Notes under the pieces: generated by a model
The model's input: the letters and a program-made list of their open reading frames with translations, nothing else
The model's database searches: none
What the model was told of the DNA's origin: nothing
From: Scolanthus callimorphus
Taxonomy: Eukaryota > Cnidaria > Anthozoa > Actiniaria > Edwardsiidae
Reading direction: 5' to 3'
NCBI GenBank assembly: GCA_033964015.1
Contig: CM066924.1
Location: 23,370,280 to 23,434,279 of the forward strand
DNA length: 64,000 bases
Shown: positions 13,501 to 39,497 of the stretch, piece after piece
Numbering within the stretch: the stretch's first letter is position 1
Layout of the letters: each line of letters opens with the position of its first letter
Program-made: the position numbers and the translations under genes

Positions 13501-16500
13501 AAAAGCACCAACGTGACCTTTACAATATCCCATGGCGCGACTCCCAAGTTCACTCTTCATCGCAATACGGGGTTTCTGGTGGATGTGGAGGTTTTGGAAA
13601 CTAATATAGCGCCGAGTTATCAAGACTATGATGGATCAAACGGTCATGAGAATCCTCGTGTCACATCAAAGATCGGTTTTAACGAGATAAAAACACGATA
13701 CTGTCGTTTTCCAGCGCCAAATTTCTATGAACTGACCAACAAAATTTACTCTAACAGACAAACTAGGATCGACAAAGAAACCTGCCAGGCGGCCCGTCCG
13801 GATTTGTGTCCGAAGTACACCGCACCCGGCGAGACATATCATTATCGGACAGTTAACCATCGCTGCCACTTAGCGGAGCAAGACGCTATCTGCAACACGC
13901 CGCCACATTGTCTCTTACCCGTGCGAGATGAGAATGTCTACTGTACGAATTATGTGTCTATTCTCGATGATCTGTTCGGTAAAACTAGTGATCAGTTTGG
14001 GGATACCTCGCTCTACGTGTTTTCAAGCCCAGAGTGTCGTTTGTCGTTCATCACATGTAGAAGCTGTAGGCGTGGGAACTGCAGTAGATGCGAGGAGGGA
14101 AGTCCTGACAAAGCTAAGAGCTGTTCGTGCTGCTTTAAGAACTGCATCAAGCCATGTGAGCTCTTCTACGCGGGTCAGTGTGGCTCAAAACGCGAGCCTA
14201 AGAAATGCGGACGAGGGAAAACCAGCGAGTTCAAGCTGGTTCCGCATTACGCAAATAACCTCAAGCTCAGATACAACTGTTATCTCAAGCATGACGAACC
14301 GAAGACCTTCTACAAACTCAGATACCGCATTCGCGAAGAGAAAGGAAAGTTGACCTCCAGCTGGATTACGTCGTCTCTCGAGTCTTCTAGGTTTGGAAAA
14401 GATACACAGAAGGCTCAGATGCAGGGAACTAACGTGGTTGACTTCTTTGAAGTGAGCCACGACTCTAATATAGAAATCGGGGAGGAGATCTACTTGAAAG
14501 CAATGCGTGCAAATGCGGGACAGCCGTTCAAATACGAGCTCGAGGACATGGGGGAGCAGAGTACGTCATTCCCGCGTGGGGCGGGAGCAAAACGGGTCCA
14601 GCCTGTGAACGCATTCTCTTTCCATGTCCATGGTGGGAAATGGAAGGATCGTGGGACCTGCAACAAGTTAAATTCGTGGCCTCGAATAATGCGTAATGAT
14701 TATACCAAGTTCATCAGTCCCGTTGTTCGGCATCTTCGTAATGGAGGGCTGGGCGAGATCAGGTACGAGGTCTTTAATGATACAAATCCGCCTGATATAT
14801 CTTTCAAGATCTCGAACAAGAAATCCATTCTGAAGTTTGTGTACAACAATTCTACGTTCGTGAACGATAAAAGTTTCTACCGCAGTATCAAACGTACGAA
14901 CACGTCTTGGATTATTGAACTCTCGGGTAAACTCACTGGTTGCCCAAGTGTAATAGGAGTTAAAGTAGTTGACGAGATTGATCACGTGAAAGTCATAGAG
15001 AGCGATTTAATATTTCTTTGTCCAGATGTTAAATTTAAATTCAAAATGGACATCCCTCGTAAGGGACTAGAAGACAAAGAGAGACTTTTCTCGGTGTATC
15101 TAACTGACGCGCAACAGGAGTATAAACTTCAAGCAGCAATTGTGGATAAAACAACTAGAAGGCAACTTGGGAATCTGGACGGGAAAGGAGACGACAAACG
15201 GAGGAGTCCATGGGTGATATTAATGCCACTGCTTGTGACTACAGGATGCGTAATAGTTGCGCTTATTATTCTCATGATTTACGCGCAGAAAACTGCACCC
15301 AAGGAGACAGAAATGGAGAAAGCTTGGGGAGGTTACGTGTGGGTGAAGAACAAAAAGCCAAACGAGGGTTCTAAGGACGCTAACAGACTTAAACGCCGCC
15401 ATTTGATACTAGTGGTGTTTATAATAGTAGTACGAATTGTCTTCAGTGTTATTGTAACCTTCTCCATGGCTTTGGCCATTCTGACGTTGCTTCACGCGGA
15501 AAACATGAAAATAATTCAAGATTATCGATCATTTGTGCAAAGGAAAGTTGATGAGAGCAATTCAATAGCTCTACGAATGGATCAGTTTAGAGAAAAGGAG
15601 ATCAAGTCGAGCGTGGATCAAGCCAGCGATGTACAGAGATCGTGTGATTTCTATCTCGGAGTTCAGCTCAAATGGTTGCAATTCAACATGAGTTGTTCTT
15701 TACAGACCAATCACTTGAAGTCGTTTAACAGAATCACGAATAAAGTCATTGATAAAGTCACCGCAGAGGTGAAGGGATTAGAGAAGAAGGTGAAAGCTAA
15801 AGTTAGCAAGTTCTCAGAAGCCACCAGACAAGGCGTGAAGAATCTAAAAGACGACGTCGAGAGGTATGGCCGAAGGGTCGCAGACAATGGCTGGTTTGCG
15901 CTACCGAAGGCTGTCTTTGAGATAAAGCTTCGACTCGGAAAAAGACGCAAAAGAGAGATAGGGGCAGATTATATGGAAATCACTGATATGTCACACATGG
16001 AACACCGGGACCAAAAGCAGGTCAAGACGTTAGAACGCGGGTTGCGCGTCTTATCAAGAATGAAACGAAGCTTCTCTGATAATAAGTTTATCGGGTTTTT
16101 GGACTTCGTAGGGGCAGTGGATCAAAAGAGGGTTGCGGAACTTGAGCGCGGCATCAAAGATAAACTCGCGTCGATCAAAGCGGGTTTCGTTGACTTCAAA
16201 CAAGCCATGGCGAGTGGTAAACCGCCCTTGCCTCCTCAGTCAACTGCACTTCTATGCCCCGTGCGTTACATGAGTAAGGCAGCGAAGGAATCCCTTAAAG
16301 AAAGCCTCAAGGCTATATGTGAGCAAAGTAGCGGTGGAGTACAAGCCAGCGCACACTGCGCAAGTGTTAATGTCAGTAATTTCTGCTCGGCTGAAGACGT
16401 CGATGATATTTTGGGGACAATGCCACAGACGCAAGCACGTCAGCCAAGCGCGTGTTCTACGAAGAGCAAAGCGTGGATTCTTCTCAGAACATCAGCGCGG

Positions 16501-17708
16501 CTAACAAGTCATCCGTCATCACAGGGTCGCAGGGAAATAACCACTATAACATCGAAAAAGGAGATGCCACCGAGGAACAGATAGAAAAGCAGAAGGAAGA
16601 GAAGCTGAAGCGCGAAGGGAAACTCAAAAACGTTACCAGTATTTACGATGCTGAGGTATTTACGACCACTAGAACAGCTATTATAGCGGTACTCGCTGTG
16701 GTTGATATTTTGCTATTTGTGTACCGCTCTATGAAGACTTACCAAGTCGCTATGAAGCTGATGTACGGGTTTGAAGAGATAGTTGAGCACGATGAGTATG
16801 AATTCGAAGAGCCCTCTACAAAGACAAGGGTGCGGAACATGTTAAACCGGATTTTTGACATCCTGGCAAAAATATTTGTAAAATTCATACAAAGTATCAA
16901 GGACCTTCAGAAACGCATCGTAAGGACGAATTTTCTACCGATGCTGGTAATAATCGCAATAGCTGCTGTTGGGTTCTACCTCACGATTGTTCTTGCGTTC
17001 AACGTGATGAATGTGACAGTGGTTGAGGAGTTAGGAGGGTTCCGTCTGATCTCCGCCCGACTTGACGCCGATCTGGCATTCACAAACAACGCGCTAGAAG
17101 ACCACATGAAGTTCATCAATAATCACGACATGAAACTCTACAAACAATCCATGCAGAACACTCTTGACGGTTACAAATCCGTGCTGGACGACTTCAACGC
17201 CGCACAACGCGAGCGACTTGAGGAATTCAGCCGTCAGCTGTGTTCCATAGATAAAGATAACAAGTCTTGTATTCCTGTCAAACCGGATTTTCCTGATGTA
17301 TCATTTAGCTCCTGCATTTTCCCACGGTTTGAAACCCCAAAATTTGAAGAATACAACGGGACCGAGTATCGCTACAAACTGAAATATGAGTCCAAGAAAT
17401 ACGTAGACGCTGTAAGAGATATTTTCTTGGATACTGTATTCTTCATCATCGCAGTCATTATAATGTTCATTTTAATTGGAGTGGTTACGGTCATTGTGTT
17501 TTATTTCCTCAAATCGCGTGGTATGGTGCGGATCAGATATGTACATGTCTACCCAACCCTACCCCCCGAGGTGCTAGCAGAGCATGGTCTGAACGCCCCT
17601 GATGAGGTCAAGGAGAAGCCGAAAGAGAAGGGAAGTATGGACGGGATCAACAAGGTTGAGATACCAAAAACGTTTCAGAGCCAGGAGAACCTTAAAGGAG
17701 CTGACTAA
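4548..17708 (+). CDS. Large multipass membrane protein with EGF and Cys-rich ectodomain, unclassified
   Basis: Twelve exons join in consistent phase: 4548-4736, 7074-7205, 7742-7928, 8885-9472, 9711-9766, 10002-10242, 10531-10662, 10966-11088, 11796-11876, 12577-12651, 13160-13216, 13433-17708, giving about 2,045 residues if one base is restored near 16410. Visible in order: a signal peptide (LVILMVLVVQW); a short ectodomain; TM1 (~118-139) with a CCCKRR stop-transfer; a Lys/Glu-rich cytoplasmic segment (~170-380); TM2 (~401-415); a Cys-rich stretch and a calcium-binding-type EGF (DINEC...GYNC-like, ~509-549); two small Cys-rich exons; an ~600-residue ectodomain with a dense Cys cluster; TM3 (~1214-1238); TM4 (~1277-1306); an ~395-residue loop with basic cleavage-like sites; TM5 (~1702); TM6 (~1787); TM7 (~1954); a charged tail. 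The last five spans, with two large outside loops and short inside loops, resemble the layout of prominin or DC-STAMP-type proteins, but I see no diagnostic motif. Function unknown; the topology is inferred. Confidence 0.8.
5697..5787 (-). repeat. Dispersed repeat, copy 1
   Basis: This stretch, including GGGAAAACTAGGTGGTTTGCGT and the block around GATTTATGTTAAACGCC, matches the reverse complement of about 34560-34645. It lies in the first intron of the large gene. The related copy carries GCTCGAAACGTCAGC, a motif seen around Penelope-like retroelements; that link is tentative. Confidence 0.5.
6161..6435. mobile_element. MITE, CATTCTCGTACCCAGAGCTC family, copy 1
   Basis: The terminal motif CATTCTC(G/T)TACCCAGAGCTC appears at 6161, inverted at about 6254 and inverted again at the right end (6435), so the left 94 bp forms its own hairpin. 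Related copies lie at 38388-38567 and partly at about 55447-55505. It sits in the first intron of the large gene. Confidence 0.65.
8491..8848 (-). mobile_element. Composite foldback MITE, copy 1 (intron of large gene)
   Basis: The reverse complement of this stretch is found at 60245-60592. One half is a long hairpin, 8497-8639, beginning ACACTTAATGACTGC and ending GCAGTCATTAAGTGT with nearly the whole interior paired. The other half carries GCCCGCGCGGGC palindromes and ends at TATATAATAATA. It ends just before exon 4 of the large gene (8885). Confidence 0.75.
9789..9892. mobile_element. 86-bp TIR element with perfect 9-bp target duplication and poly-C core
   Basis: AGTTCGCAC occurs at 9789-9797 and again at 9884-9892 as a direct repeat. 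Between them an element of 86 bp starts CATCCTCGCGCGCCAGG and ends CCTGGCGCGCGAGATG, imperfect inverted repeats, with a run of more than 20 C inside. A 9-bp duplication is typical of Mutator-like transposition; that assignment is inference from duplication length only. Confidence 0.7.
12814..12871. repeat. Short hairpin with poly-G/poly-C interior
   Basis: CGCACCACCTGTATTGGGG pairs with CCCCAACACAGGTGGTGCG around a 14-C run. It lies in the intron between exons 10 and 11 of the large gene. Confidence 0.6.
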
Positions 17709-18312
17709 GGCTACGGATAAACTAGGACGCATGCGGGGCGCAACATGATGTGTGCCTTGCATATTTCACTGAGTGGCTAAACAAGGAAACATCGCACGCG
17801 TGTGTCTCGGATACAGAGAAATATTTATTTGTGTCCGGCTCACAAAATTTGACGCGCGCAACAATGTTTCTCGCGTGGCTAAATTGGGAAAAATGAAGGA
17901 AACATGTGTCCGGCTACAATGTTGCCGCAGGTGTCCTAGTTTAGCCAGGGCTTGACCCTGTCCATAATGCTTGTAATGTAAAAACTGACAAAAAGTTGTA
18001 TTTAGAGAAAAACTTTACGTTGACACAAGTTCTGCTAAAAATTGAAGAACTTTTGGAATTTTCCCAGGTTCTTTTAAAAAAGGACGAAGTCGTGAACTTG
18101 AGTTGGCAGACAGCTTCATCGTTACTGCAAACTCTGCAACAAGTTACAAAATTCCCACGTACTGAGACTTTTACACGAGTGTATTTATATATTTACGTTT
18201 TTAAACAAGCTTATACGTGTTTTTATATTTTATACGTATTTTTAAACTTTGCGCACTCTGTATTAAATTGTATATTGTAAATAATATCATCGAGTAATAG
18301 AAGTGCATGATA

Positions 18313-18322
18313 AATAAATAAA
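18313..18322 (+). terminator. Poly(A) signal of the large membrane-protein gene
   Basis: Overlapping AATAAA hexamers about 605 bp after the stop at 17708, in AT-rich sequence with no other gene between. The 3' untranslated stretch from 17709 shows only a diffuse repeat of GTGTCCGGCT. Confidence 0.55.
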
Positions 18323-18589
18323 AGATGGCTATATGTATATTTCTTCTTTTGTGCGGTTAGACCTAGACACACATGCATATCAATATTCACCCTCGAAATT
18401 TCATCCTCCTGCTAAAAATGACGACATAACATAGGATGGGTATAGGATGTCTCGTGGGGGGGGCTCTCATAATTTGAAGCTGTGGTTTGACTTCACAATG
18501 CGTATCCCCGACGGCAAGGGGCGCCTTCGAAGGATTTCACGATAGCTTTATGAGGTTTAGAGAATAGTTCTGACTTTGCCTAAGTCTAC

Positions 18590-18595
18590 TTTATT
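18590..18595 (-). terminator. Poly(A) signal of the GPCR gene
   Basis: TTTATT on the plus strand reads AATAAA on the minus strand, about 60 bp past the GPCR stop. It faces the poly(A) signal of the large gene at 18313, so the two transcripts converge. Confidence 0.6.
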
Positions 18596-18652
18596 TACAA
18601 CCTATGCAAAATAATCACAGATAACCATGGTTATATACAATGATTTCACTTG

Positions 18653-19765
18653 TCAGATCCATGTATCACTTTGATTAGGCGCAATTGCTGGGCGCTGACC
18701 GTTAACTTCATTGCTTTGTCTCTGATTCTGCTCGCAAGTTCGCTGGATGTTTTGTCTCCTTTCAAAGCAGCAAGCGAAAGTTTTCGTTAACTGTTTTATC
18801 AAGTGCCTCCTAAGCTGTGAGCATCTTAAGAAGTAGATAAACGGATTAAGACTTGGGCTTAAAAGCAGTAGGCTTATACCGAAAGGGAGCATGCAGACTG
18901 CTACTGAATTGAGGGGGTCAGGCGCTGAAGCCAGATAAAATTGCATGACTGATACGGGGCAGAAACAGACAAAGAGGGTTACTGTAGCCAAGAGAACCGT
19001 CGTCAGGCCTTTACGCTCCCGTGATAGGTGTCTTGTTGGATGAAACCGTTGTATTTGGGTTTGTATAGCGATTCGCTGCTGACAAGAAATCTTGTAAACC
19101 TTCGTGTGGTGATAGGCCATAAACACACAAGCACAGAGGAGGTAAAGGAACCAAGCCATCTTGATTAAGGAGAAAAATGGCGAAAGAAAAACGCACGAGA
19201 GGGAGATCGCACAGCTGAAGAGCCACACTGTAACTATAGCAACAGACGTGTGGCGGATGGTGGCAGATGTGGGATAGTGAAGCGGGTGCACGATCGCTTT
19301 GTAGCGGTCCCGTGTAATCAGGCATAGAGTACTGATACTTGAAGTAATAGACAAATATCCCATGATATCTGTAAAGATTCGAGTGTCCAATTGACAGGGC
19401 TTTGTGTAGGGGTCAATAAGAAATACGTAAAGCCCATGAAGATGAGCTATTTGCAAGAAAAGACCCGATAAAAAGTCTGACGCAGAAAGGCTCGTTAAGA
19501 GTAGGTTCGCGGGCACTCGAAACTCTTCTACGATCGCTACTATCAGCATCACTGCACCGTTACCAAAGATAGAGGACAGCGGAAGGAGAGTGTTCACGGC
19601 CGTTAAAACTACAGCCAGACCATAATGCTTGGTAACAAATGCTTGTGTGAACGCCGATGTCTCAATACGCGACAGGAACGCGGCACCAAGAGGCTTCTCA
19701 CACGTAAGACTCGCAAAGTTTACTTGGCTGTCGTTTGCTGTCGTGGAGAGGTTCAAGTGTATCAT
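18653..19765 (-). CDS. Class A (rhodopsin-like) G-protein-coupled receptor
   Basis: A single uninterrupted frame. The ATG at 19765-19763 gives 370 residues; the frame stays open upstream for 75 more codons, but that extension adds an extra hydrophobic segment and lies within a duplicated non-coding block, so I prefer the internal start. Seven membrane segments are visible. Family hallmarks: an Asp in TM2 (LSASDFLSG), DRYKAI at the end of TM3, CFCPVS in TM6 in place of the usual CWxP, and NPFIYF in TM7, followed by a Cys-pair in the tail (FACCF). The extracellular N-terminus has N-x-S/T sites (NLS, NDS). An intronless class A receptor of this size is usual in cnidarians. The ligand cannot be predicted; amine, peptide or opsin identity is unsupported, and no retinal-type Lys motif is seen next to NPFIY. 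Confidence 0.85.
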   Translation of the reverse strand: MIHLNLSTTANDSQVNFASLTCEKPLGAAFLSRIETSAFTQAFVTKHYGLAVVLTAVNTLLPLSSIFGNGAVMLIVAIVEEFRVPANLLLTSLSASDFLSGLFLQIAHLHGLYVFLIDPYTKPCQLDTRIFTDIMGYLSITSSISTLCLITRDRYKAIVHPLHYPTSATIRHTSVAIVTVWLFSCAISLSCVFLSPFFSLIKMAWFLYLLCACVFMAYHHTKVYKISCQQRIAIQTQIQRFHPTRHLSRERKGLTTVLLATVTLFVCFCPVSVMQFYLASAPDPLNSVAVCMLPFGISLLLLSPSLNPFIYFLRCSQLRRHLIKQLTKTFACCFERRQNIQRTCEQNQRQSNEVNGQRPAIAPNQSDTWI

Positions 19766-19776
19766 CTTGTTAAGTA

Positions 19777-20524
19777 AATGACGTTGTCGATTCGACCGTA
19801 TCAGGCAACGATCTGGCAAAGTATGTCCCTTTTCTCGGTTTATATATGTGACTCCCAAAAGGCATTTCAGTTTATAATTCCGGTATCTTAAAAATATCAG
19901 CTTGAGTTTGAAAAATAAATAAAGCGCACAGAAGGCTAAATCGTAGCTAGGAAGACTAATAGCTGTGAAATAAGGTAATTTAGAGGCCACTTAAGCAACA
20001 GAGGCCGACTCCTTGCTGCGAGATTAATGCAATTTAATTCCAATCTCAAGGAAAATGATCAATTAGCGACGAACTTATGTTTGCGAGAAATCGATTTTGA
20101 GGAATTAAGGAAAGAGAAACCTCATTTGGATTTGAATTAAAGAAGCGATCTTTAAAAATCCAGTTGAGTATGCTACTGTAGGTAAAGGCAGGGGTGTAGC
20201 CAGGAATTTTGGTTTGGGAGGGGGGGGGGATAGTGAAAACATGGGACGAAAATTTTCAAATTTCCTCCAGCAAATACAGTAAATGTATGGGAACATCTCC
20301 CGAGAAAGGGGGGGCCGCGGCCTCCTGGCTACGCCCTTGAAAGTTTACAACTTTGGAAATCTTTGTAAATTTAATATCATGCATTTTCAAAGGGCTGAGC
20401 TGCCCCGAATAGCTTTGGGGTCACCTGCGTAATTTCTTTAACTGAAGAAACTTGACCTTAAACTGAAGAACTTTTTTGTTAAACAAAATACACATGCTGG
20501 GCTGCTGACTAGTGTAGCACTCTA
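19777..20524 (-). repeat. Tandem segmental duplication, copy 1 (upstream region of GPCR)
   Basis: About 748 bp starting AAATGACGTTGTCGATTCGA recurs nearly unchanged at 20817-21556. Copy 1 begins 12 bp upstream of the preferred GPCR start, so it covers the 5' untranslated region and probable promoter. It contains a poly-G MITE (20191-20335), also duplicated. Confidence 0.85.
20191..20335. mobile_element. Poly-G MITE, GTAGCCAGG family, copy 1
   Basis: Left end GGTGTAGCCAGGAATTT followed by a G run; right end CCTGGCTACGCC. Copies at 21214-21369 (through the tandem duplication) and, in the opposite orientation, at 50218-50373. Shared interior includes CCCATACATTTACTGTATTT or its complement. Confidence 0.75.
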
Positions 20525-20816
20525 GTGCAAAGATGGTGGAGGCTGAAGGTGCGTAAACTGTCGACCAAAGGCCCCCGTAAGAAGGATTCGAACGAACCCC
20601 TAGAAAGCCATGTAAAATACGAAAGAGAACTAGAGGAGACTTAATTTGACTTCTTAAAATTTCTGAGTTGCAAAGTTTCCGATTGTTTTTAACATTTCCG
20701 AGATGCTAAAATTTCAAAAGGCATACATTTTGTCTGGAATTAGGTCACTCAGTTTATTACCCCAGGCTGAATTAGATGCCCTACCCAAGACTATAAAATC
20801 AGTACCCTATCACAGA

Positions 20817-21556
20817 AATGACGTTGTCGATTCGACCGTATCAGGCAACGATCTGGCAAAGTACGTCCCTTTTCTCGGTTTATATATGTGACTCCCAAAA
20901 GGCATTTCAGTTTATAATTCCGGTATCTTGAAAATATCAGCTTGAGTCTGGAAAATAAATAAAGAAGGCTAAATCGTAGCTAGGAAGAAATAGCTGGGAA
21001 ATAAGGTAATTTAGAGGCCACTTAAGCAACAGAGGCCGACTCCTTGCTGCGAGATTAATGCAATTTAATTCCAATCTCAAGGAAAATGATCAATTAGCGA
21101 CTAACTTATGTTTGCGAGAAATCGATTTTGAGGAATTAAGGAAAGAGACACCTCATTTGGATTTGAATTAAAGCGATTTTTAAAAATCCAGTTGAGCATG
21201 CTAGGTAAAGGCAGGGATGTAGCCAGGAATTTTTTTTTTGGGGGGGGGGGGATAGTGAAAACATGTGACGAAAATTTTCAAATTTCCTCCAGCAAATACA
21301 GTAAATGTATGGGAAAATCTCCCGAGAAAGGGGGGCCACGGCCTCCTGTGTCCCCCCTGGCTACGCCGCTGAAGTTTACAACTTTGGAAAGCTTTGTAAA
21401 TTTAATAACATGCATTATCAAAGGGCTGAGCTGCTCCGAATAGCTTTGGGGTCACCTGCGTAATTTCTTTAACTGAAGAAACTTGACCTTAAACTGAAGA
21501 ACTTTTTTGTTCTTAAAACAAAATATACATGCTGGGCTGCTGAGCGTAGCACTCTA
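20817..21556 (-). repeat. Tandem segmental duplication, copy 2
   Basis: Second copy of the block at 19777-20524, with small deletions and substitutions and a longer homopolymer in the internal MITE. About 290 bp of unique sequence separates the copies; no second receptor is attached to it. Confidence 0.85.
21214..21369. mobile_element. Poly-G MITE, GTAGCCAGG family, copy 2
   Basis: Lies inside the second copy of the GPCR upstream duplication; same ends and interior as 20191-20335, with a T run then a G run after the left end. Confidence 0.75.
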
Positions 21557-22520
21557 TGGGAGTGGGGACTCCCATATTTTTTGACCGGGGATGATCGTCG
21601 TATCTTTTAGGGGTTAAAAAATCACGTTGGTTTCGTCTCTTTTAGGGGTGATCTTGATCTTCAATAAATTTTAGGCAGATTGGTATCTTTTAGGGCCGAA
21701 ACTGTGTCCAAATTGCTTTTTCTCATGATGGTGCTTCTAAAAACCGTGTAAGAAAGAGAGATTATTCGATGAGAAGACGATGAATTAGAAACAAACACGG
21801 AAATGTCTTCATGGGTATTTTTCCCCTGTTACCTGTGTCCTTCGCGCCTACTTGGCACATAAGACCTCATCTTTTAGGATAATAATTTTTTTGAGCCACG
21901 CTATTCTAAAAATTATGCAATTGCTTAGAAAATCTTGCGTTATGTCAAATGTAAGCTGTGTTGATTTGTACGATATAAATCTAGTTTTTGCTTTCCAAAA
22001 CTGCGAATGAATCACAGGGCGCCCAAGATCATTGTTTGTGAAAAGTCGATCCTGTTCCGTCCCGTTAAAATACCCCTGTATCGTTAAAATGCTCTAAAAA
22101 CGTAAAAATATTGTCAAATTTTCAAATAAAAAAATCTTACCTCTGTAAATAGTCTCTGTAATGCTTTGGAGTTCTTTGTAGTCCAGAAAATTGCCCCATA
22201 TTGCGTAAAACTGCCTGTAAAAGCCAAAGTTCCTGACACCACTTCCCCCCTTGTAAATTACAAGGGGGGCACTTCCCATTCTTGTGTCGTGGGAAATTCA
22301 GCATTTCCCATGAATGGGTTTCTGCAGAAATTTCCAGATCTGGAGTTCGCTGAATGATCCTGGTGCGCCTATGCTCGCATGCACTAGCACTTAAAAATTT
22401 GTTCCTCCGTTTAAAGCCAGTCTTTCCGCCACCCAACAGGAAAAAACACAGTTGCTACTCATTCATAATAGGATTATTCCTGTAGAGAATATGTTTTTAT
22501 CGCTGCACGTATCCTTTTTA
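21557..22520. other. Repeat-derived spacer, no gene
   Basis: The first part (to about 21880) repeats the phrase TATCTTTTAGGG and resembles the elements at 42140-42410 and 55065-55418. A near-perfect palindrome, CCCCCCTTGTAA/TTACAAGGGGGG, is at 22245-22269. No coding exon is supported. Confidence 0.4.
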
Positions 22521-23403
22521 GGCTGCATTCATTATGTATACTACAGGGGGGGGGGGGGGGGGGGGGGCAGAGGAAATTTTTTGACAATGCAAAATTTTCA
22601 GATCCCCCCAAGGCACAACATATTTTTTACGAATCCCCCCTCTTGGTCAAAAGGAAAAAACATGCCCCCCCCCCCATCACCCCGGAGACAATTTTTTCAA
22701 TTTATATTGATATCAATTTTACAAAAAATAAAGAACAAGGCTCAATGATAAAAAAAAATACAAAGCGTAAAAATGCAAATAAAAATCCTAGGTGGCTTTA
22801 CTTTTTTGTGTCGGTAGTGACTTTCTACCAAGTGATCTGGTGCGCTCCTCGATTGGAGCCTTACTACACATAGGTGAGTATCATTAATTTTGTATTTGAT
22901 TGTTTGGTATGTTTTCCGTTGTGCGCGCGAAGCGCGCCGCAATTTTGACAATGAAGCTACAAGACTATTAATCAAAAGTCCAAAGGCGTTTTTGTCTGGC
23001 AGACGAAAGCCACTGAAGAGGACCTCGAGGAATTCTAGTAAAACAAGAAGGCCTTTTACGATCTTTTAAGTTTGATATAATTCTTTATGCGCGCGAAGCG
23101 CGCAGTTTTTTTTTCAACATATCAGTTGAAAGAGGGTGAATACACGAGAATAGTAGTAAGTGATATTTCTTCAGGAAGGAGGTTCAAACTCGGTGTTCAA
23201 CAATTGAGCCTTCCTTCATTTACTATCAAACTGCACAACCTTGTCTTAAATATATATAATACCTCAACAAAAATATGCATCCCCCCTTCATGTTATAAAA
23301 AAAACTTGACATCCCCCCTTTTCCAGTTCCTAATTTTGAGATCCCCCCCAAAAATCCTCTGCCCCCCCCCCCCCCCCCTGTAGTATACATAATGAATGCA
23401 GCC
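22521..23403. mobile_element. 883-bp TIR element with poly-G/poly-C ends and TTA duplication
   Basis: Starts GGCTGCATTCATTATGTATA, continues to a run of more than 20 G, and ends with the mirror image after a C run. TTA flanks both ends (22518-22520, 23404-23406). The interior holds further G/C-run repeats and two GCGCGAAGCGCGC palindromes. No transposase is visible. The 3-bp TTA target fits PIF/Harbinger-type insertion (inference). Confidence 0.8.
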
Positions 23404-23406
23404 TTA

Positions 23407-24312
23407 GACGTCTCTTTATCTTGCCGAAAGCATGCTGGTTATTTGTCAGTTATAATCCATTCCACTCGGCCAGGAGCATACTCATCGGCTACACTGACTC
23501 GGCATAATTTTAGTTTCTCGCCTTGATTTCTTGATTTTTATGCTTCTCGCCTTGATGTCCGAACCTTATCGCTGGCTTTCGCGCACATCTGTTGGTCAGA
23601 GATTTTCGACCCATGATGATTCCTCGCACGTTTCACTGATCTCTGAAACACACGGGAAACGCATAGCTGTCAACTCATATGCGGGTGTCACCTTATTTGG
23701 AAGTGATGTAGATTCCCTTCTGATAAGAATTTCGGCGACATTTGCCAGAAAAACACGGAATTTTAAACGAGAACTTCCAGGAATTTTAGCGACTCGATAT
23801 TTCAAAGCATCCTCCATGTTGGATCCAGCTTAGCAGCCAGGCCTGATCTATTTTGAGCATCCACAGGGAACCCGCGCGACTCGCCCTAGTCCCCTTATAG
23901 GGATTTTGCAAAACCTGGCTGCGGCTGCGACGGCTTATTTTTGATATTACAAGATTTTGAAGCCTGTCACCCGCATAATGATTGCAAAATGTTTCATACA
24001 TTTACTGTATTTCACCCGCATTTCGACGCATTGTCACTCTCTATGTGGATTTTTTCATACATTTACTTATTTTCCTGCCACGTGAGGGGAAATCTCAAGA
24101 TTTTTGACGGAGTTGGGTTGACAGGTATGGTCAAACGGCTTGCTCTTCTACTATACTATACTAGGATCAAGACGCGGGAAAACGTTTTTCGCCAGGCGTT
24201 ACGTTGTGCACCATATACCGCGTGGCCTGGAACTAGTGTAAAGAGGCGGGTTCGTAGTAAACATGGCGGCCATTTGTTGAAGGTTGAGGGAAAATCTGCC
24301 ACGAAAATACCA
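23407..24312. other. Spacer and probable NEDD4 promoter
   Basis: A frame at 23531-23833 is open on both strands, with no splice sites or recognised homology, and is not called. AACATGGCGGCCATTTG (24260-24276) is a palindromic double YY1-like motif just upstream of the ligase start and also opens a five-codon upstream ORF (ATG at 24263). Confidence 0.45.

Positions 24313-39497
<15,185 letters not shown>

Noticed and set aside
16400..16430. Tiny intron (GT...AG) as the cause of the frame change in the large gene
   Set aside because: The only GT-AG pair would give an intron of about 30 bp, too short to splice.
17590..17630. CTGATGAG...CCGAAAG hammerhead-like core
   Set aside because: It lies inside coding sequence of the large gene; the required stem II is only about three weak pairs and no cleavage-site stem is seen.
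19766..19990. 75-codon N-terminal extension of the GPCR
   Set aside because: It lies in the block duplicated at 20817-21556, adds an unneeded hydrophobic segment, and the internal ATG gives a normal class A receptor.
23531..23833. 100-codon frame upstream of NEDD4
   Set aside because: Open on both strands at similar length, with no splice sites and no recognised family; probably chance.
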